A stretch of DNA of 50,310 nucleotides from Candidatus Eiseniibacteriota bacterium (GCA_016215625.1 JACRIW010000103.1:1-50310); one strand, 5' to 3'; counted from the stretch's first letter, positions 8,799 to 18,692 are shown. The notes: generated from the letters alone by a model not told the origin. A program made the numbers and translations.

Positions 8799-9838
8799 AG
8801 TGCGATCCAATTCTTGCGGCTGTAGTGGAAGTGGACCGTACGCACCGTGAGCAGCAGCGCGACGTCCACGCGCAGGCGCCGTTCGTTGCCGGACGCCCGG
8901 AGGTCGAGCACGAGGCAGCGCGCGATCACGTCGTCGAGCACGCGCTCCAGCGTGAAGGGGGATTCGCCCGTGAAGCGCGACACGAGCCGGCGGATCTCGC
9001 CGCGGTTGCGCTTCACGAAGCGCGCCGCGGGCTCGTGCCGCCGCCCGGGTTCGGCGGCGAACAGCCGCTGCAGGTCGCGGTCCTGCACCGTGGGCCGCCA
9101 GCGCGCGTAGTGCGCCTGCTTCTCGGCGTAGTGCTCGCGCAGCGTGCGCTTCACCTGCGCGAGCGGCTCGACCTGCATGCGCGAACGCACGGCGGGCGCC
9201 GCACCGCGCAGCTCGCGCATGAGCTCGTCCACGTACTCGAGCTTGCGCAGCGCGGGCCAGCCCGCGTAGCGCCGGCGCCACGCCGAGCGCGGCGTCAGCC
9301 AGACGGCGAACGTCTCCGCGAAGTCCTCGTCCGGGTGCGCCTGCGCGTAGTACTGCCGCAGGTGCTGCACGAAACGGTTGCTCGCCGGGTTCGGGCGGTA
9401 GATCTCGGGGTAGGGCTTGTGCGTGTTCCCGAAGTGGCGCCGCCACTCGGCGCGGCGGTGGAGCCGCCACGCGTGCTGCATGCAGTGCCCGAACTCGTGC
9501 CGCAGGATCGACAGGCACTCCTCGCGCGTGCCGCCCTCGGCCTCGAGCATCATCTTCTTCTCGAGCCGCAGCAGCCGCGGGTGCGCGAGGTAGAAGGGAA
9601 TCGCCACGCCGGGCACGCCGTCGGGCGAGAACCACTCCGTGGACAGCCACACGTGCGGCTTGAGCCGCAGCCCGCGCTGCGCGAGTTCGTCCCAGACCTG
9701 CTCGAGGTGCGGCTGCAGGAACGCGCCCGGCTCGGCGAGCCCGAGGTCGCGGAAACGCAGGTCGAGCAGCCGTTCGTCGTCGAGTCGCTGCCACGACGTG
9801 GCGGCGGGGCGCGGCGTGCGGCGGATGCGGACGGCCAT
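8795..9838 (-). CDS. Putative zinc-binding metallopeptidase (gluzincin-like, HEFGH)
   Basis: The 347-residue protein has no signal peptide and contains LRHEFGHCMQHAWRL (HExxH zinc motif) followed by HPDEDFAETFAVWLTP, in which the Glu after DF is the likely third zinc ligand. This pairing matches the family of putative zinc-binding metallopeptidases with HExGH and EDFAE motifs. The C-terminal third is Arg-rich with no recognised domain. GGGAGGG lies just before the ATG. The gene is translationally coupled to the ATP-grasp ligase, so the two probably act on the same peptide or small molecule, one cutting and the other joining. No experimental function is known to me. Confidence 0.7.
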   Translation of the reverse strand: MAVRIRRTPRPAATSWQRLDDERLLDLRFRDLGLAEPGAFLQPHLEQVWDELAQRGLRLKPHVWLSTEWFSPDGVPGVAIPFYLAHPRLLRLEKKMMLEAEGGTREECLSILRHEFGHCMQHAWRLHRRAEWRRHFGNTHKPYPEIYRPNPASNRFVQHLRQYYAQAHPDEDFAETFAVWLTPRSAWRRRYAGWPALRKLEYVDELMRELRGAAPAVRSRMQVEPLAQVKRTLREHYAEKQAHYARWRPTVQDRDLQRLFAAEPGRRHEPAARFVKRNRGEIRRLVSRFTGESPFTLERVLDDVIARCLVLDLRASGNERRLRVDVALLLTVRTVHFHYSRKNWIAL

Positions 9839-9973
9839 GTCCCTCCCGGAAAAGCGGTGAAAGCGTTTGACGCTCGAGCGCTCCCTCGCGGAACATCCCG
9901 CGCCGCGCGGCCCACCGAAGGGCGTCCGCGCGGCCCGAACGGAATCGCGCGCATCTTACTTCAGGACGGACCG

Positions 9974-10801
9974 ATGAAAAGCCCTGCTCCCCGCCGTGAC
10001 CGCCACGCGTTCTACGAAGCCGCCGTCCAGGGCGTCGAATGGGACCTCGACTTCCTCGTGCGCGCCTTCCGGACGCGCAACGACCGGGCGCCCCGGACCT
10101 TCCGCGAGGACTTCTGCAGCACGGCCGCGCTCGCGACCGCCTGGGCGCAGCGCCACCCGGAGAACCGCTCGTGGGCGGTGGACCTCGATCCCGAGCCGCT
10201 CGCGTGGGCGAAGAAGTACCGGCTGCCGTGGGTGCGCGAGGTCGCGGACCGCGTGACGCTGGTGAAGTCCGACGTGCGAAAAGCCCAGAAGCCGCTCGTG
10301 GACATCGCGTGCGCGCTGAACTTCTCGTGGTGGGTGTTCCACGAGCGCGCGGACCTGCTCGCCTACCTGCGCGCCGCGCGCGCGGGGCTGAAGGACGGCG
10401 GCGTGCTCGTGCTGAACGCATTCGGCGGCGCGAAGGCCGAGCGCACGCTTTCCGAGCGCACCCGCAAGCGCGCCACGAACACGCCCGACGGCCGGATGCT
10501 GCCGCCGTTCACCTACGTCTGGGAGCAGAAGTCGTTCAATGCGATCGATCGCCGGCTGCTGGCGTACATTCATTTCGAGTTCAAGGACGCCCCGCGCATG
10601 GCGCGGGCGTTCGTGTACGACTGGCGCATGTGGACGCTGCGCGAGCTGCAGGAATGCGTGATCGAGTCCGGTTTTTCGGACTTCGAGGTGTACAGCGAGG
10701 GCTGGGATGCGACGGCGCGCACGCACACCGGCACGCTCCACAAGCGCACGAAGCTCGACAACGACGACTGTTGGATCGGGTACTGCGCCGCGTACAAGTA
10801 G
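9974..10801 (+). CDS. Class I SAM-dependent methyltransferase
   Basis: The 275-residue protein has a Rossmann-type methyltransferase core: motif I TFREDFCSTAALATAWA, motif II-like SWAVDLDPEPLAWAKK, then ALNFSWWVFHERADLLAYLRAA and GGVLVLNAFGG. The C-terminal half carries many aromatic and basic residues. The start at 9974 has AGGACGG just upstream. The gene is divergent from the metallopeptidase/ATP-grasp pair across 135 bases, so shared control is possible but unproven. The methyl acceptor cannot be told; nothing indicates an rRNA-specific enzyme. Confidence 0.82.
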   Translation: MKSPAPRRDRHAFYEAAVQGVEWDLDFLVRAFRTRNDRAPRTFREDFCSTAALATAWAQRHPENRSWAVDLDPEPLAWAKKYRLPWVREVADRVTLVKSDVRKAQKPLVDIACALNFSWWVFHERADLLAYLRAARAGLKDGGVLVLNAFGGAKAERTLSERTRKRATNTPDGRMLPPFTYVWEQKSFNAIDRRLLAYIHFEFKDAPRMARAFVYDWRMWTLRELQECVIESGFSDFEVYSEGWDATARTHTGTLHKRTKLDNDDCWIGYCAAYK

Positions 10802-10809
10802 ACGTACCA

Positions 10810-10827
10810 CCGGCCGCTCCGGGCCGG
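10810..10827 (+). terminator. Short hairpin after the methyltransferase gene
   Basis: CCGGCC and GGCCGG flank a 6-base loop nine bases past the stop, with no T-tract. This is weak evidence for termination before the next gene. Confidence 0.3.
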
Positions 10828-10874
10828 CTCTCCGTTCACCATCTCCACACCCACTCCCCGGGAGGAACCGCCTC

Positions 10875-12473
10875 ATGAAGTTCCGCACCACACTCGCGGC
10901 GCTCGCGTGCGCCGTCCTCGTTCCCGTCGCCGCGCTCGCCGCGACCCCGCGTTGGACCTACACGACGACCGATATCGCGTTCCAGCGCGTCACGTCGCTC
11001 GGCACGCTGCTCGTGTCGTCCGACGACGCGCTGCGCGTGATCAACCCGGCCGACGGCTCCGTGCTGTGGGAGCGCAAGGACCTCGCGAAGTTCAAGGAGT
11101 GCAACTTCGACGAGCTCGAGAACACGCCGTACGGCATGCTCGACATCGGCGAAGGCATGGGCGGCACGCGCCGGCACGTCGAGGTGATCGACCTGCAGAC
11201 CGGCAAGACGAAGTGGGACTCCGAGAAGCTGCCCATCCTGAGCAGCACGGGCCAGATCCAGGTCGCGCACAAGCGCATGCTCGTGATCTTCGGGCTCGCG
11301 AAGAAGGGCAACAAGCCCATGACCGTCGCCGTGGACACCGAGACCGGCGAGATCAAGTGGCAGCAGGAGCGGCTGTTCGAGAAGCCGCTGCTGCTGTTCG
11401 AAGTGAAGGGCAGCGGCCGCATGTTCAAGCGCATGTCCATCGCCGGGAACCAGCCCGCGACGTTCCCGGACGAGAACAGCATGGTCGTGTGGCTGTCCGA
11501 GGACGGCCCGATCAAGATCAACCTCGAGACCGGCGCGAAGGAATGGGCGTGCGTCGGGCTGAAGGGCAAGACGCCCGCCGCGATGAACTACGGTTTCTGC
11601 GGCATGCTGAGCGCGGACGGCGTGATCTACGTGCCGTACGAGAAGAGCCTGCAGGCCGTGAGCGCGAAGTCGGGCGAGCTGCTGTGGAAGAAGGAGAAGG
11701 ATTTCCGCGGCCGTCCCTGCCAGATGATGATCGTGCAGCAGGGCATCGTCGTGCGCGGCGCCTCGTTCATGGACGGCGACAAGCCGAAGGGCAAACCGTT
11801 CATCGACGTGCTGAACCCCGCGACGGGCGAGTCCGTGTGGAAGAAGCCGTTCAAGGATCTCGAGGACGCGACGTCCTTCGACGTGGACGGTGACCGCGTG
11901 TACATCTGCGCGGACAACGAAATGCATTCCGTCGCGCTCGCCGACGGCACGGACCAGATCCTCGCGAAGTTCAAGTTCAAGGAAGGCGAGGTGCCCTCGT
12001 CGCTGTCGCTGCGTGACGGCGGCTTCCTGCTCACCTCGAGCCAGTCGCTGCTCAAGCTGTCGAAGGCGGGCAAGGAAGAGTGGCGCGCGTACTACGCCGC
12101 TCCGGGGCAGGCCGGCTGGATCAAGATCGTGACGACGGCCGTGGTCATGGCGACGAACGCCGCGTCGGCCGCGAGCGCGTACGACCGCGCGCAGCGCTAC
12201 GGCGGCACGCAGACCTACTACCTGTCGGGCAATCCCGAGCTGTCGCGCCGCTTCAAGGCGACGACCGCCGGCGTGGACTTCCGCTACATCCTCACGAGCG
12301 TCGAAGAGGGTGGGAAGAAGCGCCCGGGCCTGGTGAAGGTCGCGAAGGCGGACGGCAAGATCGTGTCGTCGGTGCAGCTCGGCGACAAGACGCCCGAATA
12401 CGAGGTGGACGAAGTCGAGGGCATCCTCTACTTCAAGAAGTCCGACGGCGTGATCGAGGCGTACGCGCTGTAG
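10875..12473 (+). CDS. Secreted PQQ-type beta-propeller repeat protein
   Basis: The 532-residue protein starts with a signal peptide (KFRTTLAALACAVLVPVAALA, cleavage near AALAA), so it is exported. Repeated blade motifs such as ALRVINPADGSVLWERKDL, VDTETGEIKWQQERL, SAKSGELLWKKEKDF and NPATGESVWKKPF are the Trp-containing repeats of PQQ-like or BamB-like propellers. No quinoprotein active-site motif is evident, so a binding or scaffold role is more likely than a dehydrogenase. GGAGGAA precedes the ATG and a strong terminator follows, so it looks like a single-gene unit. Confidence 0.85.
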   Translation: MKFRTTLAALACAVLVPVAALAATPRWTYTTTDIAFQRVTSLGTLLVSSDDALRVINPADGSVLWERKDLAKFKECNFDELENTPYGMLDIGEGMGGTRRHVEVIDLQTGKTKWDSEKLPILSSTGQIQVAHKRMLVIFGLAKKGNKPMTVAVDTETGEIKWQQERLFEKPLLLFEVKGSGRMFKRMSIAGNQPATFPDENSMVVWLSEDGPIKINLETGAKEWACVGLKGKTPAAMNYGFCGMLSADGVIYVPYEKSLQAVSAKSGELLWKKEKDFRGRPCQMMIVQQGIVVRGASFMDGDKPKGKPFIDVLNPATGESVWKKPFKDLEDATSFDVDGDRVYICADNEMHSVALADGTDQILAKFKFKEGEVPSSLSLRDGGFLLTSSQSLLKLSKAGKEEWRAYYAAPGQAGWIKIVTTAVVMATNAASAASAYDRAQRYGGTQTYYLSGNPELSRRFKATTAGVDFRYILTSVEEGGKKRPGLVKVAKADGKIVSSVQLGDKTPEYEVDEVEGILYFKKSDGVIEAYAL

Positions 12474-12496
12474 GTGCCGCCGCACGGAGTCACGAG

Positions 12497-12530
12497 CGGC
12501 CCGGAACCGGCGACGGTTTCCGGGCCGTTT
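12497..12530 (+). terminator. Intrinsic terminator after the beta-propeller gene
   Basis: CGGCCCGGAA and TTCCGGGCCG form a perfect 10-bp stem with an 11-base loop, followed by TTT. Confidence 0.75.
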
Positions 12531-12536
12531 CGCGTG

Positions 12537-12566
12537 TTGGACAGGCCGCGCCGCGCCGCCTAGCTT
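12537..12566 (+). promoter_or_regulatory. Sigma-70-like promoter of the HipA-like kinase gene
   Basis: TTGGAC (12537-12542) and TAGCTT (12561-12566) are 18 bases apart. The -10 box ends only 8 bases before the ATG at 12575, and no Shine-Dalgarno sequence fits between, so the transcript would be leaderless or nearly so. Confidence 0.4.
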
Positions 12567-12574
12567 GGCCCTCC

Positions 12575-13354
12575 ATGCGCACCCTCCAGGCCATCCGCTA
12601 CGTGTCGCCGCTCAAGGAAGGCGGCTCGCTGCCCGCCATCGTCGAAGCCTCCGACGGCCGGCTGTGGGTCGTGAAGTTCCGAGGCGCCGGCCAGGGCGCG
12701 CGCGCGCTCGTGGCCGAATGGATCTGCGGCGAACTGGCGCGCGCGTGCGGCTTCGCGGTGCCGGAGCTGGCGCGCGTGGACCTCGACGCGGCCTTCGGCC
12801 GCAACGAGCCCGATCCCGAGATCCGCGACCTGCTGCGCGCGAGCCACGGCGCCAACCTCGGGCTCGCGTTCCTGCCGGGCGCGCTCACCTACGACCCGAT
12901 CGCGCCGCCCGAAGTGGACGAAGCGCTCGCCTCGGAGCTGGTGTGGTTCGACGCGATGACGCTCAACGTCGACCGCTCCCCAAGAAACCCCAACCTGCTG
13001 CTGGCCGGAGGCCAGCTCTGGTTGATTGACCACGGCGCCGCGCTCTACTTCCACCACTCGTGGGCGACCGCGGAGAAGAGCGCGCAGAGCCCGTTCGCGC
13101 CGGTGCGCGATCACGTGCTGCTGCCGCGCGCGAGCGCGCTCGCCGCGGCGGGCGAGCGCCTGCGCGCGAAGCTCGCGACGGTGGACGTGCGCGCGCTGCT
13201 CGCTGAGCTGCCCGACGAATGGCTCGCGGCGGCGGACGCACCCGGCGATCCGGCGGCGACGCGCGAGGCGTACGCGCGCTGGCTCGCCGCGCGCATCGCG
13301 GCCCACGAAGTCTTCACCGTGGAGGCGGACCGTGCCCGAAGCGCGCTCGTTTGA
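12575..13354 (+). CDS. HipA-like kinase domain protein
   Basis: The 259-residue protein resembles the stand-alone HipA-like kinases (HipA_2 type): GGSLPAIVEASDGRLWVVKFRGAGQG near the N terminus (nucleotide-binding Lys in VVKF), VWFDAMTLNVDRSPRNPNLLL with the catalytic DRSxxNPN, and LWLIDHGAALYF with the metal-binding Asp. HipA kinases phosphorylate proteins, classically glutamyl-tRNA synthetase, but targets of this shorter branch are unknown to me. No HipB-like antitoxin is present. The gene instead overlaps a DUF3037 gene by 23 bases, a partner commonly seen with this kinase type. ATG 12575 lacks a ribosome site, consistent with a leaderless message. Confidence 0.8.
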   Translation: MRTLQAIRYVSPLKEGGSLPAIVEASDGRLWVVKFRGAGQGARALVAEWICGELARACGFAVPELARVDLDAAFGRNEPDPEIRDLLRASHGANLGLAFLPGALTYDPIAPPEVDEALASELVWFDAMTLNVDRSPRNPNLLLAGGQLWLIDHGAALYFHHSWATAEKSAQSPFAPVRDHVLLPRASALAAAGERLRAKLATVDVRALLAELPDEWLAAADAPGDPAATREAYARWLAARIAAHEVFTVEADRARSALV

Positions 13355-13760
13355 GTACGCGATCGTCCGCGTCGTCCCGCGCGTCGAGCGGGGCGAGCGC
13401 TTCAACGCGGGCGTGATCGTGTGGTGCCGCTCGCTCGACTGGCTGCGCGCCGGCATCGAGCTGGACCGCGCGCGCCTCGCCGCGCTCGCGCCGGACGCCG
13501 ACGTCGCGCTCATCGAGTCGCACCTGGACAGCCTCGCGCGCGTCGCCGCGGGCGCGGACGACGCGGGCCCGATCGGGCGCCTGTCGGCGGCCGAGCGCTT
13601 CCGTTGGCTCGTCGCGCCGCGCAGCACGGTCATCCAGGTGTCCGAGGTGCACGAAGGACTCTGCGAGGACCCCGACGCGTTCCTCGCGCATCTCATGGCC
13701 ACGCTCGTCCGCACACCCTCCGCGCGAAGCGCCGCGGGGCCGGAGGCCCCGACCCGATGA
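13332..13760 (+). CDS. DUF3037 family protein
   Basis: The 142-residue protein begins VPEARSFEYAIVRVVPRVERGERFNAGVIVWCRS, typical of DUF3037, and ends in an Ala/Pro-rich tail. The GTG start at 13332 lies inside the 3' end of the HipA-like kinase gene, with GGAGGCGGA just upstream. Its function is unknown; the strict linkage suggests it works with the kinase as partner, substrate or regulator. The stop overlaps the cutA start (ATGA), so the kinase, DUF3037, cutA and tsaD genes are probably read from one message. Confidence 0.8.
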   Translation: MPEARSFEYAIVRVVPRVERGERFNAGVIVWCRSLDWLRAGIELDRARLAALAPDADVALIESHLDSLARVAAGADDAGPIGRLSAAERFRWLVAPRSTVIQVSEVHEGLCEDPDAFLAHLMATLVRTPSARSAAGPEAPTR

Positions 13761-14086
13761 CGGAAATGCTGCTGGTGCACACCACCTTCGCGAACGAAGA
13801 CGACGCCGCCCGCGTGGCGCGCGTCCTCGTGGAGGAGCGCCTGATCGCCTGCGCCAACATCCTGCCGCTCGCGCGTTCGCTCTACCGCTGGGAAGGCGAA
13901 GTGAAGGACGAGCGCGAAGTCGTCGTGCTCATGAAGACGCGCAAGCAGGACTGGACCGCGTTCGTCTCGCGCCTGCACGAGCTGCACCCGTACGACACGC
14001 CGGAATGCATCGCCACGCGCATCGCGACGGGTTCGCCGCGCTACCTGCAGTGGCTCGAGGACTCGCTCGCGCCGGAGGAAGCGTGA
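13757..14086 (+). CDS. cutA: Divalent-cation tolerance protein CutA
   Basis: The 109-residue protein matches CutA over its full length: LLVHTTFANEDDAARVARVLVEERLIACANI, LYRWEGEVKDEREVVVLMKTR and HPYDTPECIATRI. CutA forms very stable trimers with a ferredoxin-like fold and has been linked to copper tolerance and, more recently, to signalling roles. Here it sits between DUF3037 and tsaD with 4-base overlaps at both ends, so expression is tightly coupled to its neighbours. Confidence 0.95.
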   Translation: MTEMLLVHTTFANEDDAARVARVLVEERLIACANILPLARSLYRWEGEVKDEREVVVLMKTRKQDWTAFVSRLHELHPYDTPECIATRIATGSPRYLQWLEDSLAPEEA

Positions 14087-15123
14087 GCGCGCGCCGCCCC
14101 GAATCGCTCGTGCTCGGCATCGAGACTTCGTGCGACGACACGTCTGTCGCCGTGCTCGAGGACGGCGTCACGCTGCGCGCGCACCTGATCGCCGCGCAGG
14201 ACGTGCACAAGCTCTACGGCGGCATCGTGCCCGAACTGGCCTCGCGCGCGCACCTCGAGCTGCTGCCGCGCATGGTGAAGAGCGCGCTCGGCGAGGCGAA
14301 CGTCGAGCCGGCGGAGCTGACCGCGATCGCGGTCACGCACGCGCCCGGGCTCGTGGGCTCGCTGGTCGTGGGGCTCGCATTCGCGAAAGCGTACGGCGCC
14401 GCGCTCGGCATTCCCGTGATCGGGGTCAACCACATCGAGGCGCACCTGCACTCGGCCACGCTCGAGCACGGCGAGCCGCCGTACCCGCACGTGGCGCTCA
14501 TCGTGTCGGGCGGCCACACCGAACTGGTCGAGGTGAAGGCGTTCGGCGAGTACCGCTGGATGGGCGCGACGCTCGACGACGCGGCGGGTGAGGCGTACGA
14601 CAAGGTGGCCAAGCGACTGGGACTCGGATTCCCGGGCGGCCCGGTGATCGATCGCATGGCGGCCAACGGCCGCGCCGAGGCGTTCGCGTTCCCGCGCCCG
14701 ATGCTCGACCGGCCGGGTTTCGACTTCTCGTTCTCCGGTCTCAAGACCGCGGTCGGCACCGCGCTCAAGCCGCACGGCGAACCGCCGTACCCCGACGCGC
14801 TCATCGCCGACGTCGCGGCCTCGTTCCAGGCGGCGGTCGTCGAGACCGTGGTGGCCAAGTCCATGCGCGCGGTGGACGAAGTGGGCGCGAAGGCGCTCAG
14901 CCTGGGCGGCGGCGTCGCGTGCAACCGCGCACTCCGGGCCGCGCTCGCCACGGCGTGCGAGCGCCGCGGCGTGGCCCTGCGCATCCCGTCGCCGCGGCTG
15001 TGCGCGGACAACGCGGGGATGATCGCGCTGGTCGGGGCGAAGCGCCTCGCCCGCGGCGAGGTGTCCGGGCCCGAGCTGGATGCGTTCGCGTCGCTCGAGG
15101 CCTCCGGGCTCGATCTGGGCTGA
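14083..15123 (+). CDS. tsaD: tRNA N6-threonylcarbamoyladenosine transferase TsaD
   Basis: The 346-residue ASKHA-fold enzyme transfers the threonylcarbamoyl group from TC-AMP to A37 of ANN-decoding tRNAs, with TsaB and TsaE. The N-terminal ETSCDDTSVAVLEDG, the metal-binding HIEAHLHSA (His pair), the SGGHTELVEV phosphate loop and the C-terminal LGGGVACNRALR with CADNAGMIA are all present. The GTG start (14083) overlaps the cutA stop as GTGA and has an ideal GGAGGAA just upstream. tsaB and tsaE are not in the window. The length is normal for the family. Confidence 0.97.
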   Translation: MSARRPESLVLGIETSCDDTSVAVLEDGVTLRAHLIAAQDVHKLYGGIVPELASRAHLELLPRMVKSALGEANVEPAELTAIAVTHAPGLVGSLVVGLAFAKAYGAALGIPVIGVNHIEAHLHSATLEHGEPPYPHVALIVSGGHTELVEVKAFGEYRWMGATLDDAAGEAYDKVAKRLGLGFPGGPVIDRMAANGRAEAFAFPRPMLDRPGFDFSFSGLKTAVGTALKPHGEPPYPDALIADVAASFQAAVVETVVAKSMRAVDEVGAKALSLGGGVACNRALRAALATACERRGVALRIPSPRLCADNAGMIALVGAKRLARGEVSGPELDAFASLEASGLDLG

Positions 15124-15229
15124 GCGCGCCGCCGGGGGCCGTCGCGGGCCCCGATCGGGGCGGGAAATCGGGCGATTCCGCCATCGGCGGGGCGGCGCCG
15201 GACCGCCTTCCGCACGCCGGAAAATCCCG

Positions 15230-15256
15230 CAAGCCGATGCGGTGAGTGGCCGATAA
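15230..15256 (+). promoter_or_regulatory. Sigma-28 (FliA)-like promoter
   Basis: CAAG (15230-15233) and a perfect GCCGATAA (15249-15256) are separated by 15 bases, the same spacing as the sites at 5484 and 18693. It lies about 100 bases before the REC-GGDEF start in a 231-base gap. A small hairpin, GGTTC-N4-GAACC, follows at 15271-15284. Confidence 0.55.
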
Positions 15257-15354
15257 CGACCGCGAGCAACGGTTCGTTTGAACCCGGGCGTCCCTCACGA
15301 CGAGGGGCACCCGATCCCCTGCATTCGAACCGGATGTGCTTCCAGGGAGCCGGA

Positions 15355-16317
<963 letters not shown>

Positions 16318-16331
16318 CCTCGGGAGAACGC

Positions 16332-18674
16332 ATGGACGCGAAGCATCGCGGAACGACCCTGCTGGAACTGCCGGGTGAAGCGCTGGCCCTGCTGGCCGAG
16401 GCCGTGCTCGCCATGCGCACCACCGGGGACCTCGGCGTGTCGTGGGGTATCGCGTCGGCGAACGCGATGCGCGCGCTCGACGCCGCCGACGCGCGGCTGC
16501 TCCGGCTGGACCGGCGCAGCGGCGCGCTGTTCCGCTACGAGGAGTCCGGCGTCGAGACGCCGTACCTCGCCGAACACGGCGGCCCGGTCGAGTGGGTCAT
16601 GCGCCACGACCGCGCCATGTTCGACGACGGCGGTGCCGGTCCGCACGCCGCGCGCGAGACGCTGCTGTGGCTGCGCCCTCCGCAGGCGCTCGTCACCGTG
16701 CCGCTCGAGGCCGGCAACACGCACTACGGGTTCCTGCTCATCGCGTTCGAGGCTCCGCGCACTCTGAGCGCGCCCGAGCGCCTGCTCGTGCAGTCGCTCG
16801 CCGACGCGCTGGCGCTCGCGCTGGAGCGCATCGACCTCATGCACGCGCTCGACCAGGAGCGCGCCCGCGTGGCCGCCGCCGAGCGCCGGCTCACGTCCGC
16901 GCAGGACGCCGCCTCCGGGCTCATGTCGATCCTCGCGCACGAACTGCGCAGCCCGCTCTCGAGCATCAAGGCCTACACCGAGACCGTCGCGAACAACCTC
17001 GACAACGAGCGCGCGCCGCGCCGCCGCTTCCTCGAGGTGATCGAGGAGGAGTGCGACCGGCTCTCCGGGCTCGTCACCGACGTGCAGGACCTGTCGCGCA
17101 TCGAAGGCGGCGAGACCACGCTGCGCCTGACCGGCGTGTCGCTCGTCGAGCTGGGCCGGACCGTGTGCGTGGAGCACGCCGACGACGCGTCCAAGCGCGG
17201 CGTCACGATCGGCCTCGAATGCGAGTCCGACGCGCGCATCGACGTGGACACGGCGCTCGTGCGCCGCGTGCTCGGCAACCTGATCCAGAACGCCATCCAG
17301 TTCTCGCCCGAGGGCGGCACCGTGCGCGTGCGCTTCGGCCTGCGCGGCGAAGAATGGACGTGCGCGATCACCGATGACGGCCCGCCGCTCCCGGCGGAGG
17401 ACCTCGCGCTGGTGTTCGAAGGCTTCTACCGCGCGCGCCGCCAGCTGCCCGGCGGCCAGCCGTCGCACGAAGGCACGCGGCTCGGCCTCGCGATCGCTCG
17501 CAGCATCACGCAGCTGCACGGCGGCCGCATGTGGGCCGAGCAGCCGCACGTCTCCGAGGGTTCCGTGCAGGGCGCGCGCTTCTGCGTCGCGATGCCCATG
17601 CATCAGGTCGCCTCGAGCCGCGCGCGCCGCATCGCGCGCCAGACCGCCGGCCGCGCCGACCTCGCCGAGCTGTTCGACGCGATCGTCGAGATGGTCGCGG
17701 CCACGCTCGACGCGGGCATCGTCTCGCTCGTGCTCGTGGATCCCGACCGTGGCGACCTGTTCCTCGCGGCGTCCGTCGGGCTCGACCCGATGAGCGTCGA
17801 AGGCCGCCGCACCACGCTGCGCTCCGGCGTCGCGGGCGCGGTCGCCGCGTGGGGCCGCCCGGTACTCGTCGAGAACATCGAGACCGACCGCCGCTTCCGC
17901 CGCCTCAATCACCCGCAGTACCACACGAAGTCGCTGCTGTGCGTGCCGCTGCGCGTGGAAGGCGAAGTGATCGGCGTCGTGAACGTGAACAACAAGTTGA
18001 ACGGCGAGGCGTTCGAGGAGGACGACCTGTCGCTGCTCGTGATGCTCTCCGAGCGCGTGAGCAGCGCGATCGAGCGCGCCTGCGCCTACCCGGACAGCCG
18101 TCGCGTGGTCGAGGACGCGCTCGAAGCGGTGCGCTGCATGACCAAGCTCAAGCGCGACTTCTCGCTCGGCGGACGCCGCCAGATGAAGCGCGCGCGCGCC
18201 GTGGCCCGCGAGCTCGGCATGTCGCCGGCCGACGTGGACGTGATCGGGTACGTGGCGAGCATCCACGACGTGGGCATGGTGCGGCTCGAGGCCGAGACCG
18301 CGCATCCGGGCGGGCTCGACGAGAAGCAGCGCAGCGCCGTGACCGCGCACCCCGAAGTGAGCATCGAGATCCTGCGCCCGCTCGAGTACCTCGGCGTCGT
18401 GCGCGACTACATCCTGGGACACCACGAACGCTGGGACGGCACGGGCTACCCGCGCGGGCTGACCGGGGACTCGATCCCGCTCGGCAGCCGCATCCTGGCC
18501 GTCGTGGACGCCTGGGAGAGCATGACCACGCCGCGGCCCTTCCGGGCGCCCCGGGACGTGGCCGAAGCCGCCGCCGAACTGCGCCGGGAGTCCGGCGCCC
18601 AGTTCGACCACGAGGTGGTCGAGGCCTTCCTGAAGGTGCTGGAGCGGGAAGGGGAGCTGCGCGAGGCCGCATAA
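16332..18674 (+). CDS. Sensor histidine kinase fused to GAF and HD-GYP phosphodiesterase domains
   Basis: The 780-residue soluble protein has a GAF-like region (about 20-165), HisKA with ILAHELRSPLSSIK (His 203), and HATPase (NLIQNAIQFSPEGG, ITDDGPPLP, GTRLGLAIARSI, to about 420). A second GAF domain (about 440-580) precedes HD-GYP, with SIHDVG (His 645, Asp 646), EVSIEILRPL, HHERWDGTGYPRGL (from 697) and RILAVVDAWESM. HD-GYP enzymes hydrolyse cyclic-di-GMP or related dinucleotides. Kinase and hydrolase on one chain, next to a REC-GGDEF gene, suggest a local signalling loop. The expected Lys after HDxG is replaced by Met (HDVGMV). GGGAGAA precedes the ATG. Confidence 0.92.
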   Translation: MDAKHRGTTLLELPGEALALLAEAVLAMRTTGDLGVSWGIASANAMRALDAADARLLRLDRRSGALFRYEESGVETPYLAEHGGPVEWVMRHDRAMFDDGGAGPHAARETLLWLRPPQALVTVPLEAGNTHYGFLLIAFEAPRTLSAPERLLVQSLADALALALERIDLMHALDQERARVAAAERRLTSAQDAASGLMSILAHELRSPLSSIKAYTETVANNLDNERAPRRRFLEVIEEECDRLSGLVTDVQDLSRIEGGETTLRLTGVSLVELGRTVCVEHADDASKRGVTIGLECESDARIDVDTALVRRVLGNLIQNAIQFSPEGGTVRVRFGLRGEEWTCAITDDGPPLPAEDLALVFEGFYRARRQLPGGQPSHEGTRLGLAIARSITQLHGGRMWAEQPHVSEGSVQGARFCVAMPMHQVASSRARRIARQTAGRADLAELFDAIVEMVAATLDAGIVSLVLVDPDRGDLFLAASVGLDPMSVEGRRTTLRSGVAGAVAAWGRPVLVENIETDRRFRRLNHPQYHTKSLLCVPLRVEGEVIGVVNVNNKLNGEAFEEDDLSLLVMLSERVSSAIERACAYPDSRRVVEDALEAVRCMTKLKRDFSLGGRRQMKRARAVARELGMSPADVDVIGYVASIHDVGMVRLEAETAHPGGLDEKQRSAVTAHPEVSIEILRPLEYLGVVRDYILGHHERWDGTGYPRGLTGDSIPLGSRILAVVDAWESMTTPRPFRAPRDVAEAAAELRRESGAQFDHEVVEAFLKVLEREGELREAA

Positions 18675-18692
18675 GAAGAGGGCAACTGGCAC

